Positions 35,111 through 49,700 of a stretch of DNA of 64,000 nt are shown here, one piece after another (positions within the stretch are counted from its first letter, which is position 1; every line of letters starts with the position of its first letter). The notes beneath the pieces were generated by a model. That model worked only from the letters and a program-made list of their open reading frames with translations, did not search any database and was not told the origin of the DNA. Source of the stretch: Hydractinia symbiolongicarpus (taxonomy: Eukaryota > Cnidaria > Hydrozoa > Anthoathecata > Hydractiniidae); the NCBI RefSeq assembly GCF_029227915.1, contig NC_079877.1, positions 6,450,001 through 6,514,000 of the forward strand, given 5' to 3'. The position numbers and the translations under genes are program-made.

Positions 35111-38100
35111 TTAAATTATTTTTTCACCACTAAAACGCATGAGACTTGTAGTTTTCAAAAATGTTTTCATTTTTGATGAGACGCTGAATAAAAGAAGTTT
35201 AATCGCCTGCAAACGAATACCTGCGATTTCCCGTAAATCCCGGACTCAGGCCGTATAGTCAAGAGTATACAAAGAAAGTACCCAGGGAGTAAACTCATTT
35301 CCCGAACCATTTTTTAATTTATTTTTTCACCACTAAAACGCATGAGACTTTTAGTTTTCAAAAATGTTTTCCTTTTTGATGAGACGCTGAATAAAAGAAG
35401 TTTAATCGCCGGCAAACGAAAACCTGCGATTTCCCGTAAATCCCGGACTCGGCCCGTATAGTCAAAAGTATACAAAGAAAGTACCCAGGGAGTAAACTCA
35501 TTTCCCTAACGATTTTTTAAATTTATATTTTACCACTAAGGCCCATGAGACTTGTAGTTTTTAAAAATGTTTTCATTTTTGATGAGACGCTAAATAAAAG
35601 AAGTTTAATCGCCGGCAAACGAAAAGCTGCGATTTCCCGTAAATCCCGGTCTCGGCCTGTATAGTCAAATGTATACAAGGAAAGTACCCAGTGAGTAAAC
35701 TCATTTCCCTAACGAATTTTTAAATTATTTTTTCAGCACTAAAACGCATGAGACTTGTAGTTTTCGAAAATGTTTTCATTTTTGATGAGACGCTGAATAA
35801 AAGAAGTTTAATCGCCGGCAAACGAAAACCCGCGATTTCCCGTAAATCCCGGGCTTGGCCCGTATAGTCGAATGTATACAATGAAAGTACCCTGTGAGTA
35901 AACTCATTTCCAGAACGATTTTTTAATTTATTTTTTCACCACTAAAACGCATGAGACTTGTAATTTTCAAAAATGTTTTCATTTTTGATGAGACGCTTAA
36001 TGAAAGAGGTTTAATCGCCGGCAAACGAAAACCCGAGATTTCCCGTAAATCCCGGGCTTGGCCCGTATAGTTAAAATTATACAAAGATAGTACCCAGGGA
36101 GTAAACTCATTTCCCGAACCATTTTTTAATTTATTTTTTCACCACTAAAACGCATGAGACTTGTAGTTTTCAAAAATGTTTTCATTTTTGATGAGACGCT
36201 GAATAAAAGAAGTTTAATCGCCGGTAAACGAAAACCTGCGATTTCCCGTAAATCCCGGACTCGGCCCGTATAGTCAAAAGTATACAAAGAAAGTACCCAG
36301 GGTGTAAACTAATTTCCCAAACGATTTTTTGAATTATTATTTCACCACTAAAGGCCATGAGACTTGTAGTTTTTAAAAATGTTTTCATTTTTGATGAGAC
36401 GCTGAATAAAAGAAGTTTAATCGCCGGCAAACGAAAACCCGCAATTTCCCGTAAATCCCGGACTCGGCCCGTATAGTCAAAAGTATACAAAGAAAGTACC
36501 CAGGGAGTAAACTCATTTCCCGAACGATTTTTTAAATTATTTTTTCACCACTAAAACGCATGAGACTTGTAGTTTTCAGGAATGTTTTCATTTTTGATGA
36601 GACGCTTAATGAAAGTGGTTTAATCGCCAGCAAACGAAAACCCGCGATTTCCCGTAAATCCCGGGCTTGGCCGGTATAGTCGAATGTATACAAAGAAAGT
36701 ACCCTGTGAGTAAACTCATTTCCAAAACGATTTTTTAAATTATCTTTTCACCACTAAAACGCATGAGACTTGTAGTTTTCAAAAATGTTTTCATTTTTGA
36801 AGAGACGCTGAATAAAAGAAGTTTAATCGCCGGCAAACGAAAACCTCCGATTTCCCGTAAATCCCGTACTCGGCCTGTATAGTCAAATGTATACAAAGAA
36901 AGTACCCAGGGAGTAAACTCATTTCCCAAACGATTTTTTAAATTATTATTTCAGCACTAAAACGCATGAGACTTGTAGTTTTCAAAAATGTTTTCATTTT
37001 TGATGTGACGCAAAATAAAAGAAGTTTAATCGCCGGCAAACGAAAACCTGCGATTTCCCGTAAATCCCGGACTCGGCCCGTATAGTCAAAAGTATACAAA
37101 GAAAGTACCCAGGGTGTAAACGCATTTCCGAACGATTTTTTAAAATTATTTTTTCACCACTAAAACGCATGAGACTTGTAGTTTTCGAAAATGTTTTCAT
37201 TTTTGATGAGACGCTGAATAAAAGAAGTTTAATCGCTGGCAAACGAAAACCCGCGATTTCCCGTAAATCCCGGGCTTGGCCCGTATAGTCGAATGTATAC
37301 AATGAAAGTACCCTGTGAGTAAACTCATTTCCAGAACGATTTTTTAATTTATTTTTTCACCACTACAACGCATGAGACTTGTAATTTTCAAAAATGTTTT
37401 CATTTTTGAAGAGACGCTTAATGAAAGAGGTTTAATCGCCGGCAAACGAAAACCCGAGATTTCCCGTAAATCCCGGGCTTGGCCCGTATAGTTAAAATTA
37501 TACAAAGATAGTACCCAGGGAGTAAACTCATTTCCCGAACCATTTTTTAATTTATTTTTTCACCACTAAAACGCATGAGACTTGCAGTTTTTAAAAATGT
37601 TTTCATTTTTGATGAGACGCTGAATAAAAGAAGTTTAATCGCCGGCAAACGAAAACCCGCGATTTCCCGTAAATCCCGGACTCGGCCCGTATAGTCAAAA
37701 GTATACAAAGAAAGTACCCAGGGAGTAAACTCATTTCGCGAACGATTTTTTAAATTATCTTTTCACCACTAAAACGCATGAGACTTGTAGTTTTCAAAAA
37801 TGTTTTCATTTTTGAAGAGACGCTGAATAAAAGAAGTTTAATCGCCGGCAAACGAAAACCTCCGATTTCCCGTAAATCCCGTACTCGGCCCGCATAGTCA
37901 AAAGTATACAAAGAAAGTACCCAGGGAGTAAACTCATTTCCCAAACGATTTTTTAAATTATTATTTCACCACTAAAGCCCATGAGACTTGTAGTTTTTAA
38001 AAATGTTTTCATTTTTGATGAGACGCTGAATAAAAGAAGTTTAATCGCCGGCAAACGAAAACCCGCAATTTCCCGTAAATCCCGGTCTCGGCCCGTATAG

Positions 38101-38155
38101 TCAAAAGTATACGAGGAAAGTACCCAGTGAGTAAACTCATTTCCCTAACGAATTT
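35111..38155. repeat. 15-monomer segmental duplication, copy 1 (~3046 bp)
   Basis: Starts with an F-like monomer (CAAACGAATACCTGCG, GGACTCAGGCCG, GTCAAGAG). It includes the unusual T-rich tail AAATTTATATTTTACCACTA near 35,518, GATGTGACGCAAAAT near 37,003 and GTGTAAACGCATTTCCG near 37,114. The same ordered series recurs at +3045 to +3047 bp. Confidence 0.88.
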
Positions 38156-41100
38156 TTAAATTATTTTTTCACCACTAAAACGCATGAGACTTGTAGTTTT
38201 CAAAAATGTTTTCATTTTTGATGAGACGCTGAATAAAAGAAGTTTAATCGCCTGCAAACGAATACCTGCGATTTCCCGTAAATCCCGGACTCAGGCCGTA
38301 TAGTCAAGAGTATACAAAGAAAGTACCCAGGGAGTAAACTCATTTCCCGAACCATTTTTTAATTTATTTTTTCACCACTAAAACGCATGAGACTTTTAGT
38401 TTTCAAAAATGTTTTCCTTTTTGATGAGACGCTGAATAAAAGAAGTTTAATCGCCGGCAAACGAAAACCTGCGATTTCCCGTAAATCCCGGACTCGGCCC
38501 GTATAGTCAAAAGTATACAAAGAAAGTACCCAGGGAGTAAACTCATTTCCCTAACGATTTTTTAAATTTATATTTTACCACTAAGGCCCATGAGACTTGT
38601 AGTTTTTAAAAATGTTTTCATTTTTGATGAGACGCTAAATAAAAGAAGTTTAATCGCCGGCAAACGAAAAGCTGCGATTTTACCCGTAAATCCCGGTCTC
38701 GGCCTGTATAGTCAAATGTATACAAGGAAAGTACCCAGTGAGTAAACTCATTTCCCTAACGAATTTTTAAATTATTTTTTCAGCACTAAAACGCATGAGA
38801 CTTGTAGTTTTCGAAAATGTTTTCATTTTTGATGAGACGCTGAATAAAAGAAGTTTAATCGCCGGCAAACGAAAACCCGCGATTTCCCGTAAATCCCGGG
38901 CTTGGCCCGTATAGTCGAATGTATACAATGAAAGTACCCTGTGAGTAAACTCATTTCCAGAACGATTTTTTAATTTATTTTTTCACCACTAAAACGCATG
39001 AGACTTGTAATTTTCAAAAATGTTTTCATTTTTGATGAGACGCTTAATGAAAGAGGTTTAATCGCCGGCAAACGAAAACCCGAGATTTCCCGTAAATCCC
39101 GGGCTTGGCCCGTATAGTTAAAATTATACAAAGATAGTACCCAGGGAGTAAACTCATTTCCCGAACCATTTTTTAATTTATTTTTTCACCACTAAAACGC
39201 ATGAGACTTGTAGTTTTCAAAAATGTTTTCATTTTTGATGAGACGCTGAATAAAAGAAGTTTAATCGCCGGTAAACGAAAACCTGCGATTTCCCGTAAAT
39301 CCCGGACTCGGCCCGTATAGTCAAAAGTATACAAAGAAAGTACCCAGGGTGTAAACTAATTTCCCAAACGATTTTTTGAATTATTATTTCACCACTAAAG
39401 GCCATGAGACTTGTAGTTTTTAAAAATGTTTTCATTTTTGATGAGACGCTGAATAAAAGAAGTTTAATCGCCGGCAAACGAAAACCCGCAATTTCCCGTA
39501 AATCCCGGACTCGGCCCGTATAGTCAAAAGTATACAAAGAAAGTACCCAGGGAGTAAACTCATTTCCCGAACGATTTTTTAAATTATTTTTTCACCACTA
39601 AAACGCATGAGACTTGTAGTTTTCAGGAATGTTTTCATTTTTGATGAGACGCTTAATGAAAGTGGTTTAATCGCCAGCAAACGAAAACCCGCGATTTCCC
39701 GTAAATCCCGGGCTTGGCCGGTATAGTCGAATGTATACAAAGAAAGTACCCTGTGAGTAAACTCATTTCCAAAACGATTTTTTAAATTATCTTTTCACCA
39801 CTAAAACGCATGAGACTTGTAGTTTTCAAAAATGTTTTCATTTTTGAAGAGACGCTGAATAAAAGAAGTTTAATCGCCGGCAAACGAAAACCTCCGATTT
39901 CCCGTAAATCCCGTACTCGGCCTGTATAGTCAAATGTATACAAAGAAAGTACCCAGGGAGTAAACTCATTTCCCAAACGATTTTTTAAATTATTATTTCA
40001 GCACTAAAACGCATGAGACTTGTAGTTTTCAAAAATGTTTTCATTTTTGATGTGACGCAAAATAAAAGAAGTTTAATCGCCGGCAAACGAAAACCTGCGA
40101 TTTCCCGTAAATCCCGGACTCGGCCCGTATAGTCAAAAGTATACAAAGAAAGTACCCAGGGTGTAAACGCATTTCCGAACGATTTTTTAAAATTATTTTT
40201 TTACCACTAAAACGCATGAGACTTGTAGTTTTCGAAAATGTTTTCATTTTTGATGAGACGCTGAATAAAAGAAGTTTAATCGCTGGCAAACGAAAACCCG
40301 CGATTTCCCGTAAATCCCGGGCTTGGCCCGTATAGTCGAATGTATACAATGAAAGTACCCTGTGAGTAAACTCATTTCCAGAACGATTTTTTAATTTATT
40401 TTTTCACCACTACAACGCATGAGACTTGTAATTTTCAAAAATGTTTTCATTTTTGAAGAGACGCTTAATGAAAGAGGTTTAATCGCCGGCAAACGAAAAC
40501 CCGAGATTTCCCGTAAATCCCGGGCTTGGCCCGTATAGTTAAAATTATACAAAGATAGTACCCAGGGAGTAAACTCATTTCCCGAACCATTTTTTAATTT
40601 ATTTTTTCACCACTAAAACGCATGAGACTTGCAGTTTTTAAAAATGTTTTCATTTTTGATGAGACGCTGAATAAAAGAAGTTTAATCGCCGGCAAACGAA
40701 AACCCGCGATTTCCCGTAAATCCCGGACTCGGCCCGTATAGTCAAAAGTATACAAAGAAAGTACCCAGGGAGTAAACTCATTTCGCGAACGATTTTTTAA
40801 ATTATCTTTTCACCACTAAAACGCATGAGACTTGTAGTTTTCAAAAATGTTTTCATTTTTGAAGAGACGCTGAATAAAAGAAGTTTAATCGCCGGCAAAC
40901 GAAAACCTCCGATTTCCCGTAAATCCCGTACTCGGCCCGCATAGTCAAAAGTATACAAAGAAAGTACCCAGGGAGTAAACTCATTTCCCAAACGATTTTT
41001 TAAATTATTATTTCACCACTAAAGCCCATGAGACTTGTAGTTTTTAAAAATGTTTTCATTTTTGATGAGACGCTGAATAAAAGAAGTTTAATCGCCGGCA

Positions 41101-41205
41101 AACGAAAACCCGCAATTTCCCGTAAATCCCGGTCTCGGCCCGTATAGTCAAAAGTATACGAGGAAAGTACCCAGTGAGTAAACTCATTTCCCTAACGAAT
41201 TTTTA
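38156..41205. repeat. 15-monomer segmental duplication, copy 2 (~3048 bp)
   Basis: Direct tandem copy of the preceding block. A two-base insertion (GCGATTTTACCCG near 38,676, against GCGATTTCCCG) changes the offset from 3045 to 3047 bp. Another difference is TTTTTTTACCACTA near 40,197 against TTTTTTCACCACTA. The markers at 38,563, ~40,050 and ~40,160 match copy 1. Confidence 0.88.
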
Positions 41206-44200
41206 AATTATTTTTTCACAACTAAAACGCATAAGACTTGTAGTTTTCAAAAATGTTTTCAGTTTTGCTGAGACGCTGAATAAAAGAAGTTTAATCGCCG
41301 GCAAACGAAAACCCGCGATTTCCCGTAAATCCCGGGCTTGGCCCGTATAGTCGAATGTATACAAAGAAAGTACCCTGTGAGTAAACTCATTTCCAGAACG
41401 ATTTCTTAATTTATTTTTTCACCACTAAAACGCATGAGAATTGTAGTTTTCAAAAATGTTTTCATTTTTGATGAGACGCTTAATGAAAGAGGTTTAATCG
41501 CCGGCAAACGAAAACCCGAGATTTCCCGTAAATCCCGGGCTTGGCCCGTGTAGTCAAAAGTATACAAAGATAGTACCCAGGGAGTAAACTCATTTCCGGA
41601 ACCATTTTTTAATTCATTTTTTAACCACTAAAACGCATGAGACTTGTAGTTTTCAAAAATGTTTTCATTTTTGATGAGACGCTGAATAAAAGAAGTTTAA
41701 TCGCCGGCAAACGAAAACCCGCAATTTCCCGTAAATCCCGGTCTCGGCCCGTATAGTCAAAAGTATACGAGGAAAGTACCCAGTGAGTAAACTCATTTCC
41801 CTAACGAATTTTTAAATTATTTTTTCACCACTAAAACGCATAAGACTTGCAGTTTTCAAAAATGTTTTCATTTTTGCTGAGACGCTGAATAAAAGAAGTT
41901 TAATCGCTGGCAAACGAAAACCCGCGATTTCCCGTAAATCCCGGGCTTGGCCCGTATAGTCGAATGTATACAATGAAAGTACCCTGTGAGTAAACTCATT
42001 TCCAGAACGATTTTTTAATTTATTTTTTCACCACTACAACGCATGAGACTTGTAGTTTTCAAAAATGTTTTCATTTTTGCTGAGACGCTTAATGAAAGAG
42101 GTTTAATCGCCGGCAAACGAAAACCCGAGATTTCCCGTAAATCCCGGGCTTGGCCCGTATAGTTAAAATTATACAAAGATAGTACCCAGGGAGTAAACTC
42201 ATTTCCCGAACCATTTTTTAATTTATTTTTTCACCACTAAAACGCATGAGACTTGTAGTTTTTAAAAATGTTTTCATTTTTGATGAGACGCTGAATAAAA
42301 GAAGTTTAATCGCCGGCAAACGAAAACCCGCGATTTCCCGTAAATCCCGGACTCGGCCCGTATAGTCAAAAGTATACAAAAAAGTACCCAGGGAGTAAAC
42401 TCATTTCGCGAACGATTTTTTAAATTATCTTTTCACCACTAAAACGCATGAGACTTGTAGTTTTCAAAAATGTTTTCATTTTTGAAGAGACGCTGAATAA
42501 AAGAAGTTTAATCGCCGGCAAACGAAAACCTCCGATTTCCCGTAAATCCCGTACTCGGCCCGTATAGTCAAAAGTATACAAAGAAAGTACCCAGGGAGTA
42601 AACTCATTTCCCAAACGATTTTTTAAATTATTATTTCACCACTAAAGCCCATGAGACTTGTAGTTTTTAAAAATGTTTTCATTTTTGATGAGACGCTGAA
42701 TAAAAGAAGTTTAATCGCCGGCAAACGAAAACCCGCAATTTCCCGTAAATCCCGGTCTCGGCCCGTATAGTCAAAAGTATACGAGGAAAGTACCCAGTGA
42801 GTAAACTCATTTCCCTAACGAATTTTTAAATTATTTTTTCACCACTAAAACGCATAAGACTTGTAGTTTTCAAAAATGTTTTCATTTTTGCTGAGACGCT
42901 GAATAAAAGAAGTTTAATCGCCGGCAAACGAAAACCCGCGATTTCCCGTAAATCCCGGGCTTGGCCCGTATAGTCGAATGTATACAAAGAAAGTACCCTG
43001 TGAGTAAACTCATTTCCAGAACGATTTCTTAATTTATTTTTTCACCACTAAAACGCATGAGAAATGTAGTTTTCAAAAATGTTTTCATTTTTGATGAGAC
43101 GCTTAATGAAAGAGGTTTAATCGCCGGCAAACGAAAACCCGAGATTTCCCGTAAATCCCGGGCTTGGCCCGTGTAGTCAAAAGTATACAAAGATAGTACC
43201 CAGGGAGTAAACTCATTTCCCGAACCATTTTTTAATTCATTTTTTAACCACTAAAACGCATGAGACTTGTAGTTTTCAAAAATGTTTTCATTTTTGATGA
43301 GACGCTGAATAAAAGAAGTTTAATCGCCGGCAAACGAAAACCCGCAATTTCCCGTAAATCCCGGTCTCGGCCCGTATAGTCAAAAGTATACGAGGAAAGT
43401 ACCCAGTGAGTAAACTCATTTCCCTAACGAATTTTTAAATTATTTTTTCACCACTAAAACGCATAAGACTTGCAGTTTTCAAAAATGTTTTCATTTTTGC
43501 TGAGACGCTGAATAAAAGAAGTTTAATCGCCGGCAAACGAAAACCCGCGATTTCCCGTAAATCCCGGGCTTGGCCCGTATAGTCGAATGTATACAATGAA
43601 AGTACCCTGTGAGTAAACTCATTTCCAGAACGATTTTTTAATTTATTTTTTCACCACTAAAACGCATGAGACTTGTAGTTTTCAAAAATGTTTTCATTTT
43701 TGATGAGACGCTTAATGAAAGAGGTTTAATCGCCGGCAAACGAAAACCCGAGATTTCCCGTAAATCCCGGGCTTGGCCCGTATAGTTAAAATTATACAAA
43801 GATAGTACCCAGGGAGTAAACTCATTTCCCGAACCATTTTTTAATTTATTTTTTCACCACTAAAACGCATGAGACTTGTAGTTTTCAAAAATGTTTTCAT
43901 TTTTGATGAGACGCTGAATAAAAGAAGTTTAATCGCCGGCAAACGAAAACCTGCGATTTCCCGTAAATCCCGGACTCGGCCCGTATAGTCAAAAGTATAC
44001 AAAGAAAGTACCCAGGGTGTAAACTAATTTCCCAAACGATTTTTTGAATTATTATTTCACCACTAAAGCCCATGAGACTTGTAGTTTTTAAAAATGTTTT
44101 CATTTTTGATGAGACGCTGAATAAAAGAAGTTTAATCGCCGGCAAACGAAAACCCGCGATTTCCCGTAAAATCCCGGACTCGGCCCGTATAGTCAAAAGT

Positions 44201-47200
44201 ATACAAAGAAAGTACCCAGGGAGTAAACTCATTTCCCGAACGATTTTTTAAATTATTTTTTCACCACTAAAACGCATGAGACTTGTAGTTTTCAGGAATG
44301 TTTTCATTTTTGATGAGACGCTTAATGAAAGTGGTTTAATCGCCAGCAAACGAAAACCCGCGATTTCCCGTAAATCCCGGCCTTGGCCGGTATAGTCGAA
44401 TGTATACAAAGAAAGTACCCTGTGAGTAAACTCATTTCCAAAACGATTTTTTAAATTATCTTTTCACCACTAAAACAAATGAGACTTGTAGTTTTCAAAA
44501 ATGTTTTCATTTTTGAAGAGACGCTGAATAAAAGAAGTTTAATCGCCGGCAAACGAAAACCTCCGATTTCCCGTAAATCCCGTACTCGGCCCGTATAGTC
44601 AAAAGTATACAAAGAAAGTACCCAGGGAGTAAACTCATTTCCCAAACGATTTTTTAAATTATTATTTCACCACTAAAGCCCATGAGACTTGTAGTTTTTA
44701 AAAATGTTTTCATTTTTGATGAGACGCTGAATAAAAGAAGTTTAATCGCCGGCAAACGAAAACCCGCAATTTCCCGTAAATCCCGGTCTCGGCCCGTATA
44801 GTCAAAAGTATACGAGGAAAGTACCCAGTGAGTAAACTCATTTCCCTAACGAATTTTTAAATTATTTTTTCACCACTAAAACGCATAAGACTTGTAGTTT
44901 TCAAAAATGTTTTCATTTTTGCTGAGACGCTGAATAAAAGAAGTTTAATCGCCGGCAAACGAAAACCCGCGATTTCCCGTAAATCCCGGGCTTGGCCCGT
45001 ATAGTCCAATGTATACAAAGAAAGTACCCTGTGAGTAAACTCATTTCCAGAACGATTTCTTAATTTATTTTTTCACCACTAAAACGCATGAGAATTGTAG
45101 TTTTCAAAAATGTTTTCATTTTTGATGAGACGCTTAATGAAGGAGGTTTAATCGCCGGCAAACGAAAACCCGAGATTTCCCGTAAATCCCGGGCTTGGCC
45201 CGTGTAGTCAAAAGTATACAAAGATAGTACCCAGGGAGTAAACTCATTTCCCGAACCATTTTTTAATTCATTTTTTAACCACTAAAACGCATGAGACTTG
45301 TAGTTTTCAAAAATGTTTTCATTTTTGATGAGACGCTGAATAAAAGAAGTTTAATCGCCGGCAAACGAAAACCCGCAATTTCCCGTAAATCCCGGTCTCG
45401 GCCCGTATAGTCAAAAGTATACGAGGAAAGTACCCAGTGAGTAAACTCATTTCCCTAACGAATTTTTAAATTATTTTTTCACCACTAAAACGCATAAGAC
45501 TTGCAGTTTTCAAAAATGTTTTCATTTTTGCTGAGACGCTGAATAAAAGAAGTTTAATCGCCGGCAAACGAAAACCCGCGATTTCCCGTAAATCCCGGGC
45601 TTGGCCCGTATAGTCGAATGTATACAATGAAAGTACCCTGTGAGTAAACTCATTTCCAGAACGATTTTTTAATTTATTTTTTCACCACTAAAACGCATGA
45701 GACTTGTAGTTTTCAAAAATGTTTTCATTTTTGATGAGACGCTTAATGAAAGAGGTTTAATCGCCGGCAAACGAAAACCCGAGATTTCCCGTAAATCCCG
45801 GGCTTGGCCCGTATAGTTAAAATTATACAAAGATAGCACCCAGGGAGTAAACTCATTTCCCGAACCATTTTTTAATTTATTTTTTCACCACTAAAACGCA
45901 TGAGACTTGTAGTTTTCAAAAATGTTTTCATTTTTGATGAGACGCTGAATAAAAGAAGTTTAATCGTCGGCAAACAAAAACCTGCGATTTCCCGTAAATC
46001 CCGGATTCGGCCCGTATAGTCAAAAGTATACAAAGAAAGTACCCAGGGAGTAAACTCATTTCCCGAACCATTTTTTAATTTATTTTTTCACCACTAAAAC
46101 GCATGAGACTTGTAGTTTTCAAAAATGTTTTCATTTTTGATGAGACGCTGAATAAAAGAAGTTTAATCGTCGGCAAACAAAAACCTGCGATTTCCCGTAA
46201 ATCCCGGATTCGGCCCGTATAGTCAAAAGTATACAAAGAAAGTACCCAGGGAGTAAACTAATTTCCCAAACGATTTTTTGAATTATTATTTTACCACTAA
46301 AGCCCATGAGACTTGTAGTTTTTAAAAATGTTTTCATTTTTGATGAGACGCTGAATAAAAGAAGTTTAATCGCCGGCAAACGAAAACCTGCGATTTCCCG
46401 TAAATCCCGTACTCGGCCCGTATAGTCAAAAGTATACAAAGAAAGTACCCAGGGTGTAAACTAATTTCCCAAACGATTTTTTGAATTATTATTTCACCAC
46501 TAAAGCCCATGAGACTTGTAGTTTTTAAAAATGTTTTCATTTTTGATGAGACGCTGAATAAAAGAAGTTTAATCGCCGGCAAACGAAAACCCGCGATTTC
46601 CCGTAAAATCCCGGACTCGGCCCGTATAGTCAAAAGTATACAAAGAAAGTACCCAGGGAGTAAACTCATTTCCCGAACGATTTTTTAAATTATTTTTTCA
46701 CCACTAAAACGCATGAGACTTGTAGTTTTCAGGAATGTTTTCATTTTTGATGAGACGCTTAATGAAAGTGGTTTAATCGCCAGCAAACGAAAACCCGCGA
46801 TTTCCCGTAAATCCCGGGCTTGGCCGGTATAGTCGAATGTATACAAAGAAAGTACCCTGTGAGTAAACTCATTTCCAAAACGATTTTTTAAATTATCTTT
46901 TCACCACTAAAACGCATGAGACTTGTAGTTTTCAAAAATGTTTTCATTTTTGAAGAGACGCTGAATAAAAGAAGTTTAATCGCCGGCAAACGAAAACCTC
47001 CGATTTCCCGTAAATCCCGTACTCGGCCCGTATAGTCAAAAGTATACAAAGAAAGTACCCAGGGAGTAAACTCATTTCCCAAACGAATTTTTTAAATTAT
47101 TATTTCACCACTAAAGCCCATGAGACTTGTAGTTTTTAAAAATGTTTTCATTTTTGATGAGACGCTGAATAAAAGAAGTTTAATCGCCGGCAAACGAAAA

Positions 47201-48307
47201 CCCGCAATTTCCCGTAAATCCCGGTCTCGGCCCGTATAGTCAAAAGTATACGAGGAAAGTACCCAGTGAGTAAACTCATTTCCCTAACGAATTTTTAAAT
47301 TATTTTTTCACCACTAAAACGCATAAGACTTGTAGTTTTCAAAAATGTTTTCATTTTTGCTGAGACGCTGAATAAAAGAAGTTTAATCGCCGGCAAACGA
47401 AAACCCGCGATTTCCCGTAAATCCCGGGCTTGGCCCGTATAGTCGAATGTATACAAAGAAAGTACCCTGTGAGTAAACTCATTTCCAGAACGATTTCTTA
47501 ATTTATTTTTTCACCACTAAAACGCATGAGACTTGTAGTTTTCAAAAATGTTTTCATTTTTGATGAGACGCTTAATGAAAGAGGTTTAATCGCCGGCAAA
47601 CGAAAACCCGAGATTTCCCGTAAATCCCGGGCTTGGCCCGTGTAGTCAAAAGTATACAAAGATAGTACCCAGGGAGTAAACTCATTTCCCGAACCATTTT
47701 TTAATTCATTTTTTAACCACTAAAACGCATGAGACTTGTAGTTTTTAAAAATGTTTTCATTTTTGATGAGACGCTGAATAAAAGAAGTTTAATCGCCGGC
47801 AAACGAAAACCCGCAATTTCCCGTAAATCCCGGTCTCGGCCCGTATAGTCAAAAGTATACGAGGAAAGTACCCAGTGAGTAAACTCATTTCCCTAGCGAA
47901 CTTTTAAATTATTTTTTCACCACTAAAACGCATAAGACTTGCAGTTTTCAAAAATGTTTTCATTTTTGCTGAGACGCTGAATAAAAGAAGTTTAATCGCC
48001 GGCAAACGAAAACCCGCGATTTCCCGTAAATCCCGGGCTTGGCCCGTATAGTCGAATGTATACAAAGAAAGTACCCTGTGAGTAAACTCATTTCCAGAAC
48101 GATTTCTTAATTTATTTTTTCACCACTAAAACGCATGAGACTTGTAGTTTTCAAAAATGTTTTCATTTTTGATGAGACGCTTAATGAAAGAGGTTTAATC
48201 GCCGGCAAACGAAAACCCGAGATTTCCCGTAAATCCCGGGCTTGGCCCGTGTAGTTAAAAGTATACAAAGATAGTACCCAGGGAGTAAACTCATTTCCCG
48301 AACCATT
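41206..48307. repeat. 8-, 10- and 12-monomer HOR ladder built on G-D-E
   Basis: A core D'-G-D-E-G-D-E recurs with D' near 42,420, 44,451 and 46,888 (offsets 2031 and 2437 bp, 10 and 12 monomers), and a further 8-monomer step of 1623 bp to the left. D monomers carry CGCATAAGAC with TTTTTGCTGAGACG, and alternate ones have GACTTGCAG. Shared one-base insertions (CCCGTAAAATCCC) in B monomers near 44,168 and 46,605 support copying. The units differ in how many A/B/C monomers precede D'. Confidence 0.8.
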
Positions 48308-49700
48308 TTTTAATTCATTTTTTAACCACTAAAACGCATGAGACTTGTAGTTTTCAAAAATGTTTTCATTTTTGATGAGACGCTGAATAAAAGAAGTTTA
48401 ATCGCATGCAAAGGAAAACCTGCGATTTCCCGTAAATCCCGGACTCGGCCCGTATAGTCAAAAGTATAAAAAGAAAGTACCCAGGGTGTAAACTAATTTC
48501 CCAAACGATATTTTGAATTCTTATTTCACCACTAAAGCCAATGAGACTTGTAGTTTTTAAAAATGTTTTCATTTTTGATGAGACGCTGAATAAAAGAAGT
48601 TTAATCGCCGGCAAACGAAAACCCGCGATTTCCCGTAAATCCCGTACTCGGCCCGTATAGTCAAAAGTATACAAAGAAAGTACCCAGGGAGTAAACTCAT
48701 TTCCCAAACAATTTTTTAAATTATTATTTCACCACTAAAGCCCATGAGACTTGTAGTTTTTAAAAATGTTTTCATTTTTGATGAGACGCTGAATAAAAGA
48801 AGTTTAATCGCCGGCAAACGAAAACCAGCAATTTCCCGTAAATCCCGGTCTCGGCCCGTATAGTCAAAAGTATACAAGGAAAGTACCCAGTGAGCAAACT
48901 CATTTCCCTAACGAATTTTTAAATTATTTTTTCACCACTAAAACGCATGAGACTTGTAGTTTTCAAAAATGTTTTCATTTTTGATGAGACGCTGAATAAA
49001 AGAAGTTTAATCGCCTGCAAACGAATACCTGCGATTTCCCGTAAATCCCGGACTCAGGCCGTATAGTCAAAAGTATACAAAGAAAGTACCCTGGGAGTAA
49101 ACTCATTTCCCGAACCATTTTTTAATTTATTTTTTCACCACTAAAACGCATGAGACTTTTAGTTTTCAAAAATGTTTTCCTTTTTGATGAGACGCTGAAT
49201 AAAAGAAGTTTAATCGCCGGCAAACGAAAACCTGCGATTTCCCGTAAATCCCGGACTCGGCCCGTATAGTCAAAAGTATACAAAGAAAGTACCCAGGGAG
49301 TAAACTCATTTTCCTAACGATTTTTTAAATTTATATTTTACCACTAAAGCCCATGAGACTTGTAGTTTTTAAAAATGTTTTCATTTTTGATGAGACGCTA
49401 AATAAAAGAAGTTCAATCGCCGGCAAACGAAAAGCTGCGATTTCCCGTAAATCCCGGTCTCGGCTTGTATAGTCAAATGTATACAAGGAAAGTACCCAGG
49501 GTGTAAACTCATTTCCCTAACGAATTTTTAAATTATTTTTTCACCACTAAAACGCATGAGACTTGTAATTTTCAAAAATGTTTTCATTTTTGATGAGACG
49601 CAAAATAAAAGAAGTTTAATCGCCGGCAAACGAAAACCTGCGATTTCCCGTAAATCCCGGACTCGGCCCGTATAGTCAAAAGTATACAAAGAAAGTACCC
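47740..49700. repeat. Duplicated segment, copy 1 (offset 4669 bp)
   Basis: About 1.96 kb matching 52,409-54,370 at an offset of 23 monomers. Shared rare markers are CGAACTTTTAAATT, GTGTAGTTAA, ATCGCATGCAAAGG, ACGATATTTTGAATTC, CCTGGGAGTAAAC, TTTTCCTTTTTGATG, AAATTTATATTTTACC and AAGTTCAATCGCC. Its last part overlaps the mosaic that follows. Confidence 0.82.
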
